NCBI GenBank assembly: GCA_937891975.1
Contig: CALAUA010000013.1
Coordinates: forward strand, 124,001-188,000
Reading direction: 5' to 3'
Length of the DNA stretch: 64,000 bases
Source of the DNA: an uncultured Bacteroidales bacterium
GTDB lineage: Bacteria > Bacteroidota > Bacteroidia > Bacteroidales > Paludibacteraceae
The position numbers were made by a program, and so were the translations under genes. This document shows, one piece after another, positions 17,011 through 24,830 of this stretch (position 1 is the stretch's first letter; each line of letters starts with the position of its first letter). The notes under the pieces were generated by a model. That model was not told the DNA's origin. It made no database searches and saw nothing but the letters and a program-made list of their open reading frames with translations.

Positions 17011-17532
17011 ATGGAAAGACAAGAGAAGGTGTTGGCTTATTTGACTGAGCATCAGATACCGTTTGAGTGCTATAATCATCCAGAAGGCAGAACTATCGAA
17101 GAAGCAAAACGATGGTGGAAAGAGGATGGTAGTGTACATTGCAAAAATATCTTTATGCGTAATCATAAAGGTACGCAACACTATTTGATATGTTTTCACT
17201 GTGACTACGATTTGGCTATTCACGATCTGGAGCAACGGCTAAAAGCATCGCTCATGGCTGCAGGGAAAAAATCGCCAGGCAAGTTGTCGTTTGCTAGCCC
17301 AGAACGCATGATGCGTTATTTGGGATTGGAGCCCGGTAGTGTAAGTCCTTTTGGATTAATTAATGATGTAGGACATCATGTGATACTATTCCTTGATAAA
17401 AATCTACAACAAGCTGATAGTCTAAGTTTTCATCCAAATGATTGCCGTGGTACGGTGGTGATTAAACGTGAGTACTTTGAGCAATATTTACAGTGCATAG
17501 GCAATACAGTGGAGTGGATAGAGTTGTATTAG
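17011..17532 (+). CDS. YbaK/ProX-type aminoacyl-tRNA deacylase
   Basis: The 173-residue protein belongs to the YbaK/EbsC/ProX family of free-standing tRNA editing domains, which hydrolyse mischarged tRNA (typically Ala- or Cys-tRNAPro). Family features are YNHPEGRTIEEAKR, the CKNIFMRNHKGTQHYLICFHCDYDLAIHDL segment with the conserved Lys, KLSFASPERMMRYLGLEPGSVSPFGLINDVGHHVILFLDKNL, and FHPNDCRGTVVIKREYFEQYL. The GSVSPFGL loop is the strongest signature. Exact tRNA specificity cannot be called. It is one member of the 14416-19564 run. Confidence 0.88.
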   Translation: MERQEKVLAYLTEHQIPFECYNHPEGRTIEEAKRWWKEDGSVHCKNIFMRNHKGTQHYLICFHCDYDLAIHDLEQRLKASLMAAGKKSPGKLSFASPERMMRYLGLEPGSVSPFGLINDVGHHVILFLDKNLQQADSLSFHPNDCRGTVVIKREYFEQYLQCIGNTVEWIELY

Positions 17533-17544
17533 CGTTTAGTTTTT

Positions 17545-17952
17545 ATGAAAAAATCAACAGAATGGGTTAGGGTTCTGAAGTTTGTGTTGTTTTCTGCAAG
17601 TGCGGGAATAATACAGTTTGGCTCTTTTGCATTGCTTAATGAATGTACGACATGGCGCTATTGGTCATGCTATTTGATATCGTTGCTGTTGAGTATCCTG
17701 TGGAATTTTACGTTTAATAGACGCTTTACATTTAAGTCAAATGCTAACATAATGAGGGCGATGCTACTAGTAGTGGCTTTCTATGCAGTATTTACACCTA
17801 CAACTACGCTTTTGGGCGATTGGTTGGCAGAAGACTTGCTGTGGAATGAATATGTAGTAACAATCATTAATATGCTACTCAATTTATCTTTGGAGTACCT
17901 CTATCAACGTTTTGTGGTATATCGTAATTGTATAGATAATAGAGATAAATAA
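17545..17952 (+). CDS. GtrA-family membrane protein
   Basis: This 135-residue protein has four predicted membrane helices, around residues 10-32, 38-57, 75-97 and 103-122. It contains the typical GtrA pattern LSILWNFTFNRRFTFK between helices 2 and 3. GtrA proteins are thought to help flip or position polyprenyl-linked sugars or act in polysaccharide synthesis. It begins 12 bp after the deacylase gene and ends 6 bp before the S1/P1 nuclease start. Substrate is unknown. Confidence 0.85.
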   Translation: MKKSTEWVRVLKFVLFSASAGIIQFGSFALLNECTTWRYWSCYLISLLLSILWNFTFNRRFTFKSNANIMRAMLLVVAFYAVFTPTTTLLGDWLAEDLLWNEYVVTIINMLLNLSLEYLYQRFVVYRNCIDNRDK

Positions 17953-17958
17953 TTGAAT

Positions 17959-18729
17959 ATGAAACGAATAACAATATGTATGATATTGTTTGCTATCGCA
18001 ACCAATATTTTGGCATGGGGACCTAAAGGTCATCGCATTGTAGCACAGGTGGCATATGACAATCTGGATTGTAAAGCTCGCAAGCATGTGGATAAAGTGT
18101 TGGGTAAACATGGTATGATCTACTTGTCAACGTGGCCCGATGAAATAAAAAGCGATACTATTTATCTTACTAGCTTCACATGCCATTATCAAGATTTGCC
18201 AGGTGGTATGACCGATTCTGCTGTGATAGCAACGCTGACAAATTATCCAGAAGAGGGTGGAGATTTGTTTATGGCATTGGATAGTTTGGAAACTGTGCTT
18301 ATGCGTAATCCGAACAGCCACGATGCGTTGGTGTTCTACGTACATATGATGGCAGATCGTTTTTGCCCTATGCACTTAGCGCATTTAGACGATAAAGGAG
18401 GTAATGGCGTCAAAATGAAATGGTTTGGCTCGAACACGAATCTGCACTCTGTATGGGATAGCAAATTGATTGAGAATAAAGGTTTTTCATATACGGAATA
18501 TGCTAATTATTTGCATGATGTGTATGACAATCAACGTAAAGCTATTCAGAAGATGAGCGATGAAGAGACTTTGCTTTACACCTATCATGTTACCGATGAC
18601 ATATATCAATATCATCCTACGTGGTCAGGTAATGCATATCACTATGCTTATCGTTGGGTAGAAACTGTTGAATTTCAAATGTATATGGCAGGTATTCGTT
18701 TGGCAGCACATTTGAATGCAATCTTCTAA
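17959..18729 (+). CDS. Secreted S1/P1-type nuclease
   Basis: The 256-residue precursor has a signal peptide ending about NILA, so the mature chain would begin WGPKGHRIVAQVA; the N-terminal Trp is a zinc ligand in S1/P1 nucleases. Further zinc-ligand segments are visible: STWPDEIKSD, CHYQDLPGG, and ADRFCPMHLAHLDDKGGN followed by NLHSVWDSKLIE. These enzymes degrade single-stranded DNA or RNA and have 3'-nucleotidase activity in the periplasm or outside. I choose ATG 17959 over the TTG at 17953. With the endonuclease I at 34077 it gives two exported nucleases, suited to nucleotide or phosphate scavenging. Confidence 0.93.
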   Translation: MKRITICMILFAIATNILAWGPKGHRIVAQVAYDNLDCKARKHVDKVLGKHGMIYLSTWPDEIKSDTIYLTSFTCHYQDLPGGMTDSAVIATLTNYPEEGGDLFMALDSLETVLMRNPNSHDALVFYVHMMADRFCPMHLAHLDDKGGNGVKMKWFGSNTNLHSVWDSKLIENKGFSYTEYANYLHDVYDNQRKAIQKMSDEETLLYTYHVTDDIYQYHPTWSGNAYHYAYRWVETVEFQMYMAGIRLAAHLNAIF

Positions 18730-18733
18730 TAGT

Positions 18734-19564
18734 ATGTTTTGGGCATTATTGATTACTTATATTTTATCACAACGCGAGAAATTGGACTTTACCCTTAAGA
18801 TATATCGAAAATTATTGTCTGAATTGCTGCAGAAGGGATATGTGTTTTTCACTTTTGAGCAGTATTGCAGTATACCTGTAAGTGATTTGCCTAAGCGCTT
18901 TATCATACTGAGACATGATGTGGATGATAAAGTAAAGAATAGCGTTGCTACTGCACAGATAGAGCACGAGTTGGGCATTCGTGCATCCTATTATTTTCGA
19001 GTAGTGAAACAGAGTAATCAGCCCGCTATGATTCGAGCTATAGCAGTGCTTGGACATGAGATAGGGTACCACTATGAAGATATGAGCATAGCGCGTGGTG
19101 ATGCACAAAAGGCCATTGCTCATTTTGCGGAAGCATTGGCATATTTCCGCGAGTATTATCCTGTGCGCACTATTTGTATGCACGGTGCACCTACAAGTAA
19201 ATGGGATAGTAAAGCATTGTGGGAAGGGTATGATTATCGTGACTATGGCATCGTGGGTGAACCCTATTTTGATGTAGATTTTTCTCGTGTTTTTTACTTG
19301 ACCGATACGGGAAGGCGTTGGGATGGTTATAAAGTGTCAGTACGCGATAAAGTGCCTGTATATCAAGATAAATGGACAGCGAAAAGTTGGGTATATCATC
19401 ACACTCGCGATATTATCAATGCCGTGAAAAACAATACATTACCTGCGTGCATTATGATAACTACACACCCTCAACGTTGGACGAATAATATTTTGTTTTG
19501 GTTGAAGGAGTGTATAATGCAATGTTTAAAAAATATCGTTAAGCGTCTTTTCTTTATCAAATGA
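18734..19564 (+). CDS. Polysaccharide deacetylase-like protein (NodB-fold), unknown substrate
   Basis: The 276-residue protein contains FIILRHDVDDKVKNS at about residues 55-70 and LGHEIGYHYEDMSIA at about 105-120, matching the metal-binding Asp/His segments of the NodB-fold family, then MHGAPTSKWDSK. No clear signal peptide is seen, though the N-terminus (MFWALLITYIL) is hydrophobic. I use ATG 18734, just after the nuclease stop; an ATG at 18716 would overlap that gene. Possibly it acts on a surface glycan together with GtrA upstream. A terminator follows. Confidence 0.7.
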   Translation: MFWALLITYILSQREKLDFTLKIYRKLLSELLQKGYVFFTFEQYCSIPVSDLPKRFIILRHDVDDKVKNSVATAQIEHELGIRASYYFRVVKQSNQPAMIRAIAVLGHEIGYHYEDMSIARGDAQKAIAHFAEALAYFREYYPVRTICMHGAPTSKWDSKALWEGYDYRDYGIVGEPYFDVDFSRVFYLTDTGRRWDGYKVSVRDKVPVYQDKWTAKSWVYHHTRDIINAVKNNTLPACIMITTHPQRWTNNILFWLKECIMQCLKNIVKRLFFIK

Positions 19565-19585
19565 TAAGTAGTTGTTTCAATACAC

Positions 19586-19615
19586 AAAAAAAGCAGCATT
19601 TGTGCTGCTTTTTTT
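19586..19615. terminator. Bidirectional terminator
   Basis: AGCAGCA/TGCTGCT inverted repeat bordered by A7 and T7 tracts, placed between the convergent deacetylase-like (plus) and alpha-amylase (minus) genes. Confidence 0.9.
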
Positions 19616-19636
19616 GTGGTATATACATTGTTGTTA

Positions 19637-20986
19637 TTATTTTGTGAGAATGATGTATTTCCAGGGCGCGAGTTCAAAAGTTTGGCTAGTTTCTACGTTC
19701 ATTGTCTTACCGCAGATGCAGTTATATTCACCATCTAAGTTGGTCATGTCTAGCGTTACAGTTTGTGGCTCTGCGGACATGTTCATAATAGCAATCACCG
19801 TATTGTTGCCATGTTTTGGGCACTCTTTTGTGCGTACGCAAGCGAACACTTTGTCATTGTCTGCTGCGAGGCGAACCATAGGTGCGCCCTTCTCGTTGCT
19901 CCACAATGCACGGTTGGCTGCACGCAAGTCATTCAAACCTTTGTACAATGCCTTTTGTGGTGCGTTCTCTACGCGATCAATCACGTCCTTCTCGAAGAAC
20001 TCAAGACGATGATGGTTGCCGCTCATTTGACCAGTATAAATCATTGGCATACCTGGCACTACATATGTGAATGCAGCAAAGAGGTCAGTAGCATCGCCCA
20101 TACGCTCAAACTCGGTACCATTCCATGAGTTCTCGTCGTGGTTAGAAGTGAAGTTCATGCGGATTGCTTCTTTGCGGATAGTGGTGTCCACCTTAGCAAA
20201 ATAACCCCACAAATCTTCTACCGTCTTTTTGCCTTGTGCCACGCCGTTCATGAGGTGGTGGAGCTCCCAACCATAGTACATATCGAATGCGCTCTCGGTG
20301 AGGTCTTGTGCCTCTGCTTCGTCTTCTGCGAGGGTGAACATATCAGGGTGCTTAGCGCGGATTTCAGCCATCGCTTCGTTCCAGAAATCGGTAGGAACTT
20401 CACCTGCAACGTCGCAACGGAAGCCATCGATGCCGATGGTATCCATCCACCAGTGCATTGCTTTCTTCATCTCAGCGCGCATGTCTTGGTTGTCGTAGTT
20501 GAGTTTTGAGATGTCTGTCCAGTCGTATTGAACCATGAGGTTGCCGAGGCTATCGCGGTAGTGCCAACCTTCGTTTTTGGTCCATTCGCTATCTGGAGCT
20601 GTGTGGTTAGCTACCCAGTCGAGGATAACTTTCATACCCAGTTCGTGTGCCTTTGCGAGGAAGTGCTCAAAATCGGCGCGTGTACCGAACTCAGGGTTAA
20701 ATTCGCAGTAGTCGGTGATAGCATAGTAACTACCCAATGTGCCTTTGCGCTCAAGCACGCCAATCTTTTGAATTGGCATAATCCAGATGATATCCACGCC
20801 ACTTTCTTTCAGTTCAGGAAGGAGTGCCTCAGCTGCTGCGAAAGTACCTTCTGGAGTAGCTTGACGGGTGTTGAGCTCGTAAATAGTAGCATCGTATGCC
20901 CAGCATGTGTGTCGAGCATCGCATGGTTGTTTTGCACAGGAGATCATAGCCAATGCTCCGAGTGCGAGAATAAGGATTTTTTTCAT
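19637..20986 (-). CDS. Alpha-amylase family glycoside hydrolase, lipoprotein
   Basis: The 449-residue protein has a lipobox (LAMISC, Cys17), so it is probably anchored in the outer membrane or periplasm. The GH13 barrel shows the conserved regions: ILDWVANH (region I), GFRCDVAGEVP (nucleophile Asp, region II), FTLAEDEAEA (acid/base Glu, region III) and MNFTSNHDENSW (region IV). It lies 22 bp downstream of a second GH13 lipoprotein and is likely co-transcribed. No SusC/SusD pair is in the window, so this is not a canonical starch-utilisation locus. Expected substrates are starch-derived malto-oligosaccharides. Confidence 0.92.
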   Translation of the reverse strand: MKKILILALGALAMISCAKQPCDARHTCWAYDATIYELNTRQATPEGTFAAAEALLPELKESGVDIIWIMPIQKIGVLERKGTLGSYYAITDYCEFNPEFGTRADFEHFLAKAHELGMKVILDWVANHTAPDSEWTKNEGWHYRDSLGNLMVQYDWTDISKLNYDNQDMRAEMKKAMHWWMDTIGIDGFRCDVAGEVPTDFWNEAMAEIRAKHPDMFTLAEDEAEAQDLTESAFDMYYGWELHHLMNGVAQGKKTVEDLWGYFAKVDTTIRKEAIRMNFTSNHDENSWNGTEFERMGDATDLFAAFTYVVPGMPMIYTGQMSGNHHRLEFFEKDVIDRVENAPQKALYKGLNDLRAANRALWSNEKGAPMVRLAADNDKVFACVRTKECPKHGNNTVIAIMNMSAEPQTVTLDMTNLDGEYNCICGKTMNVETSQTFELAPWKYIILTK

Positions 20987-21008
20987 TGTTGTGTTTGTTT
21001 ATAAATGA

Positions 21009-23042
21009 TTAGTTGATTGAATATGCTAGGTTAGCCAAGTCAATGGTCACGCGAACTGTTTCGCCCATGTATGTGCGGTCGAATACCCATTTGTTGTCAG
21101 CTACTTCTACAGGTATGTATTCTCCATAGATAAGTGGCAATGAATTACGACGCATTTGTACGAGTTGTTGTACTTCGTTGCGGAATTGTTGTTGACGTTC
21201 TGTTAGACTATTGAATTTCATCATATGGCGGTTGTCTGGGTCGTTGGCACCTGCCTCGCCATATTCATCTCCTTGATAGATACATGGCACACCAGGGATA
21301 GTCAGATTGATTACCTCCAACAACATCGCAGCCTTGTAAGCTTGTTCTTCTTTAGCGGCATCGCCATCGGCTGTTACGCCGATTTCGCGCTCCCAACCAG
21401 CAGCTTTGTCGTTCTCATCCCAACGTACAGCACCACCAGCGAGCGAGATGAAGCGGCACTTGTCGTGGTTGCCAGAGATGTTACCCATGGTGTGGTGTGA
21501 GCCATATGCTGCCAGTGACTCCATTACCGTATTATGCATACGCTTGAGTGATTGTTCTGGTTTGCCCAGCACGTCGATAGCGGTGTGGTAGATATTGAAG
21601 TCGAATTGTGAGTTGAGCATACCGCTCTTGACGTATGAGCCAATCAACGATGGATCGCCATACGTCTCGCCAATCATCCATATATGGCGATTTGGATAGC
21701 GTTGCTTCATCTTTGCGCCCAATTCGCGCCAGTAGTTCAGTGGAATATGCTTGCAAGCATCGTGGCGGAAGCCGTCGAATGCGAATTTCTCAAGCCATAC
21801 CAGTGCAGAGTCGGTCATTGGTGAGCATACTTCTGGACGCTCAAGATCAAGCGTAGGGATATGTACGTCAAACCAAGTAGTGAGGCGAGCTTCATCCCAT
21901 AACTCGAAGTTGCGACGTCCGTCAGGCAGGATACTGTCAGTGTGCCAATTTGGGTGCTCTTTGAGTGTCGGTGAGTTGATATGCATATGGTTGGCTACAT
22001 AGTCAAGAATGACGTTCAATCCGTGTTCGTGTGCTACTGCCAACATCTCATGCAATTCCTCTTCGGTTGTGAAGCGTTTTTCTACTTCGGTAGTGTAGAT
22101 TGGCCAATAGCCGTGGTAGCCAGAGAATTTAGTGTATTTCTTGGTGTTATCGTATTTGTTGCCGTTCGCAAATGGGTAATATCCCCACGCATCCCAAGGA
22201 TTTTGGGTGATAGGAGAAATCCAAATAGTGCTTATTCCGAGTTCGTTGAAGAAGCCGTCTTTGATTTTTTGTGTGATACCTGCGATGTCGCCGCCTTGAT
22301 AGTCCACGATGTCGAGTACTTCTGGGCTGTTCATTTTCCAGTCGTTGGCTTTGTTGCCATTGTGGAAGCGGTCAATCATGAGTGAGTAGAGCACTTGTGC
22401 TTGGTCGTCGTGACGAGTCAATTGTGCAACGTCGTTTACTACTTTGCCGTTTTCCAGTGGGATGAGCAAGTCGTTGAGTCGTTTGCCATCGCCTAAAGCA
22501 TATACGCGAATGAAACTGCGTCCTTGACTTTCGCGCCAAGCTTTCTCGATGGTGATGGTAGCTTCTGGGTCGTATTGACCGTAGTTAACATACTCTGTAG
22601 CACGAGTATCTTGCCAGAGAACGCGGAATTGCAGATGCTCATAATCATTCAATACACCAATAGTGATGGTAGAGTCGGTAAACGATTTGGTTACTAATCC
22701 TACTTCGTAATTGGACTGAGGAAAGATTGGAATATCGTATGTGATACCTGTGGTCAAATCTTTTGCGCTCAAGATTGATAGTGTGTGATCGCCTGCGAGT
22801 GTCAGCAAACCGTTCTCTACTTTCAGCACTTCATAACTGGGTTCGGTAGTGAATACTACGCTATCCCAACACTTGATTTGTGGCAGGTAGTCTGTCAAAT
22901 GAATTACATCACCATTGTCTGCACCGCAGTACGTGATAGGCATAATGGGATTTTGTGTGTTAGCATTGCGATCGTCGCACGTGCTGTTGCAGCAAGCCAT
23001 CAGGCTACTTGCAACAAAAATGGATAATAGAATTTTTTTCAT
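21009..23042 (-). CDS. Alpha-amylase family glycoside hydrolase, lipoprotein (larger)
   Basis: The 677-residue protein has a lipobox ending LMAC (about Cys17), an N-terminal region of about 210 residues resembling beta-sandwich modules, then a GH13 catalytic barrel: ILDYVANHMHI (region I), GFRHDACKHIP (nucleophile Asp, region II), MIGETYGDP (acid/base Glu, region III) and GNISGNHDKCR (region IV). A conventional C-terminal beta domain ends the chain. It is located between DUF2851 and the smaller amylase, all in one direction with gaps of 34 and 22 bp, so one transcript is likely. It is a paralogue rather than a copy of the smaller enzyme. Confidence 0.92.
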   Translation of the reverse strand: MKKILLSIFVASSLMACCNSTCDDRNANTQNPIMPITYCGADNGDVIHLTDYLPQIKCWDSVVFTTEPSYEVLKVENGLLTLAGDHTLSILSAKDLTTGITYDIPIFPQSNYEVGLVTKSFTDSTITIGVLNDYEHLQFRVLWQDTRATEYVNYGQYDPEATITIEKAWRESQGRSFIRVYALGDGKRLNDLLIPLENGKVVNDVAQLTRHDDQAQVLYSLMIDRFHNGNKANDWKMNSPEVLDIVDYQGGDIAGITQKIKDGFFNELGISTIWISPITQNPWDAWGYYPFANGNKYDNTKKYTKFSGYHGYWPIYTTEVEKRFTTEEELHEMLAVAHEHGLNVILDYVANHMHINSPTLKEHPNWHTDSILPDGRRNFELWDEARLTTWFDVHIPTLDLERPEVCSPMTDSALVWLEKFAFDGFRHDACKHIPLNYWRELGAKMKQRYPNRHIWMIGETYGDPSLIGSYVKSGMLNSQFDFNIYHTAIDVLGKPEQSLKRMHNTVMESLAAYGSHHTMGNISGNHDKCRFISLAGGAVRWDENDKAAGWEREIGVTADGDAAKEEQAYKAAMLLEVINLTIPGVPCIYQGDEYGEAGANDPDNRHMMKFNSLTERQQQFRNEVQQLVQMRRNSLPLIYGEYIPVEVADNKWVFDRTYMGETVRVTIDLANLAYSIN

Positions 23043-23076
23043 GATGTGATATGTTTATTGTTTGTTTTTCTGTCGA

Positions 23077-24345
23077 TTAAAATAGTGATAATTGTTGCTG
23101 TCCAAATACTTGATACCCCACGTGACAATTAAAGCATAAATGTGGTTGGCAATAGTTTTGATAGAGGTGTATCAGTGCTTGTGTGTCGGCTGCGGAGCGA
23201 ATATCTTGCCCAAGCATAGCCCATTTGCGAATGATTGTGTTATCCTCTTTGGGAATATTGTTGAGCCATTCGATAGCGTCCTCTATATGTTGATGTTGGG
23301 TATATGCATATTTGTATGGTATCACCGTGTTGATAAGCAGGATTGCTATTGAGTTTTTTCCTAATGGCAATGGGCGTTGTACTCGATTGTACACATCTTC
23401 ATTATCGTATTTCAAACTCAATAATTCAAACATCTTTTCCGTTGATTGTGCTTCCATCAATTGAGCGAACAGGAATTCCGATTGATATATCAAATGTGCG
23501 AACTGCCTAATACGTACTTCAGGCGCATTTTGTGGACGCATGCGCGCTTTCTTCCACATGCTTGCTTCTATTGGTTGGAGCGAGAATTTCTTTTGCAAAA
23601 AGCAGTATTCTTCCCATAATCCTGGTTCATAGTTGCTGTCGCCCTCCTTCAACACCCCCGATTGCCCGAGCAGGATAGCAGTCAACTGAAAAAGGCTATT
23701 TCTGTGTTTTTGCAAGCATGATAGTGGCGTCGCCAATGCTAATGCTTCAAATGGCAGCCCGTTGGTGTGAAAGCCGAAGTTATGTGCCAAACTGATGTAG
23801 AATGCATGCGCCCAACTCTGCTGCGTGATACCAAGTAGTTGAGTGATGGATTGGCGTTTACATTCCAATCGTTTTTCTAATAAATTCTTTTTCCAGTCTT
23901 GCGTGAGCAGGGTAGGGTTCTCCAGCAATTGCTTGCCACAATCTGGTATGCCAGACAAGGATGCGTGCCATTCGGTGGAGTGAAGCAGTTGCGTGAGATA
24001 GTCTTGCCCATGCGGATATTGCAGTTCGCATTGTGGGAGGCATTCCCCGCGCGTGTTGCATACCTCTTTATCTGCTTTGACTACTACGTGTAAGATGGTG
24101 TTGTCGTATGCAGCATCCATATGATGGCGATGCTTATACCAGTCGGAAGCACATACATGTATCTCTATGTTTCCCACCCAGTCTTGTCCATCAATGCGAA
24201 TATGTGCATTGCTGAAATCTGGTCCTGCATGTATGTTGTATTGCCCTACAGACACAACTTCAACAGGCTTTCCATCTGTTGTTGTTTGCGGAAAACCTGC
24301 CCAAATGCGCTTTTGCCATATGTAATGCAGCAGTATTTCTGGCAT
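23077..24345 (-). CDS. DUF2851 family protein
   Basis: This 422-residue protein matches the DUF2851 family common in Bacteroidota. It has the recognisable N-terminus MPEILLHYIWQKRIW, then AGPDFSNAHIRIDGQDWVGNIEIHVCASDWYKHRHHMDAAYDNTILHVV at about residues 37-90, and a Cys-containing C-terminus (YCQPHLCFNCHVG). The N-terminal half is reminiscent of restriction-endonuclease-like folds, but I cannot support a function. No signal peptide is visible, so it is cytosolic. It is the first gene downstream of a strong promoter and is followed by the two amylases. Confidence 0.85.
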   Translation of the reverse strand: MPEILLHYIWQKRIWAGFPQTTTDGKPVEVVSVGQYNIHAGPDFSNAHIRIDGQDWVGNIEIHVCASDWYKHRHHMDAAYDNTILHVVVKADKEVCNTRGECLPQCELQYPHGQDYLTQLLHSTEWHASLSGIPDCGKQLLENPTLLTQDWKKNLLEKRLECKRQSITQLLGITQQSWAHAFYISLAHNFGFHTNGLPFEALALATPLSCLQKHRNSLFQLTAILLGQSGVLKEGDSNYEPGLWEEYCFLQKKFSLQPIEASMWKKARMRPQNAPEVRIRQFAHLIYQSEFLFAQLMEAQSTEKMFELLSLKYDNEDVYNRVQRPLPLGKNSIAILLINTVIPYKYAYTQHQHIEDAIEWLNNIPKEDNTIIRKWAMLGQDIRSAADTQALIHLYQNYCQPHLCFNCHVGYQVFGQQQLSLF

Positions 24346-24363
24346 TAATTGTTAAAATATCGT

Positions 24364-24395
24364 GCAAAAGTAGTTATTTTTTTTGATATATGCAA
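24364..24395 (-). promoter_or_regulatory. Promoter of DUF2851-amylase operon
   Basis: Minus-strand TACTTTTG at 24372-24365 with TTGCATATATC at -33, about 20 bp apart. The extended upstream element nearly matches that of purT. Confidence 0.7.
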
Positions 24396-24480
24396 GTCGT
24401 TCGCACATTTTAATGTGATAATGTGTGTGTAGGTGGTGATGAATCTTAAGAAATGATACTTTTTTGTGTAATCTATCATC

Positions 24481-24520
24481 GAGATATCTTTGGGATATCT
24501 TTGGGGAAACTATGGGATCG
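24481..24520. repeat. 11-bp tandem repeat tract (GGGATATCTTT type)
   Basis: Three units (gagatatcttt, gggatatcttt, ggggaaactat) and a partial fourth are in exact 11-bp register, 40 bp after an AATCTTAA motif. Confidence 0.7.
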
Positions 24521-24710
24521 TAATTTGGAGGATAAATCTTAATAAAACGTCTTTTTTTTGTGGAAATATTTTCGCGCGCGCGTCATATGTGAAAGGTGTA
24601 ATGTGACAAAATAGGTATAAATGCCCTAAATTTGCGATTTAAGCGCATGAGAGTGAAAAATCGGGGTATTAGCCAAAAATAAGAAAAAATGCAAAAAAAC
24701 GCTTAAAAAT

Positions 24711-24742
24711 TTGCACATATCAAAAAAATGTTGTAATTTTGC
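24711..24742 (+). promoter_or_regulatory. Promoter of gyrA
   Basis: TTGCACATATC at the -33 position (24711) and TAATTTTG at 24734-24741, 20 bp apart. The leader of about 80 nt carries the repeat element. Confidence 0.7.
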
Positions 24743-24759
24743 AGCGTGGCAAAGTGGGG

Positions 24760-24823
24760 CTGAAACTCTGAAACTTTGAAACAAGCGATTAAGTCGCATG
24801 AAACCTTGAAACTTTTAAAACTT
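24760..24823. repeat. Octamer-hairpin-octamer element in the gyrA leader
   Basis: CTGAAACT-type 8-mers flank the hairpin GCGA/TCGC at 24785-24797 and end just before the gyrA ATG. A homologous element (same flanks, different stem GCGCC/GGCGC) precedes the next gene at 27394-27440. Confidence 0.75.
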
Positions 24824-24830
24824 TATATAG

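Larger units (their letters stand above)
24396..24830. other. Divergent intergenic region upstream of gyrA
   Basis: No gene is seen. It contains two AATCTTAA-plus-T-tract motifs (24440 and 24534), an 11-bp repeat tract (24481-24520), a CGCGCGCG stretch near 24570, the gyrA promoter (24711-24742) and an octamer-hairpin element directly before gyrA (24760-24823). Confidence 0.6.

Noticed and set aside
19637..23042. Starch-utilisation (Sus) locus
   Set aside because: Two GH13 lipoproteins are present, but no SusC, SusD or SusR homologue is in the window.
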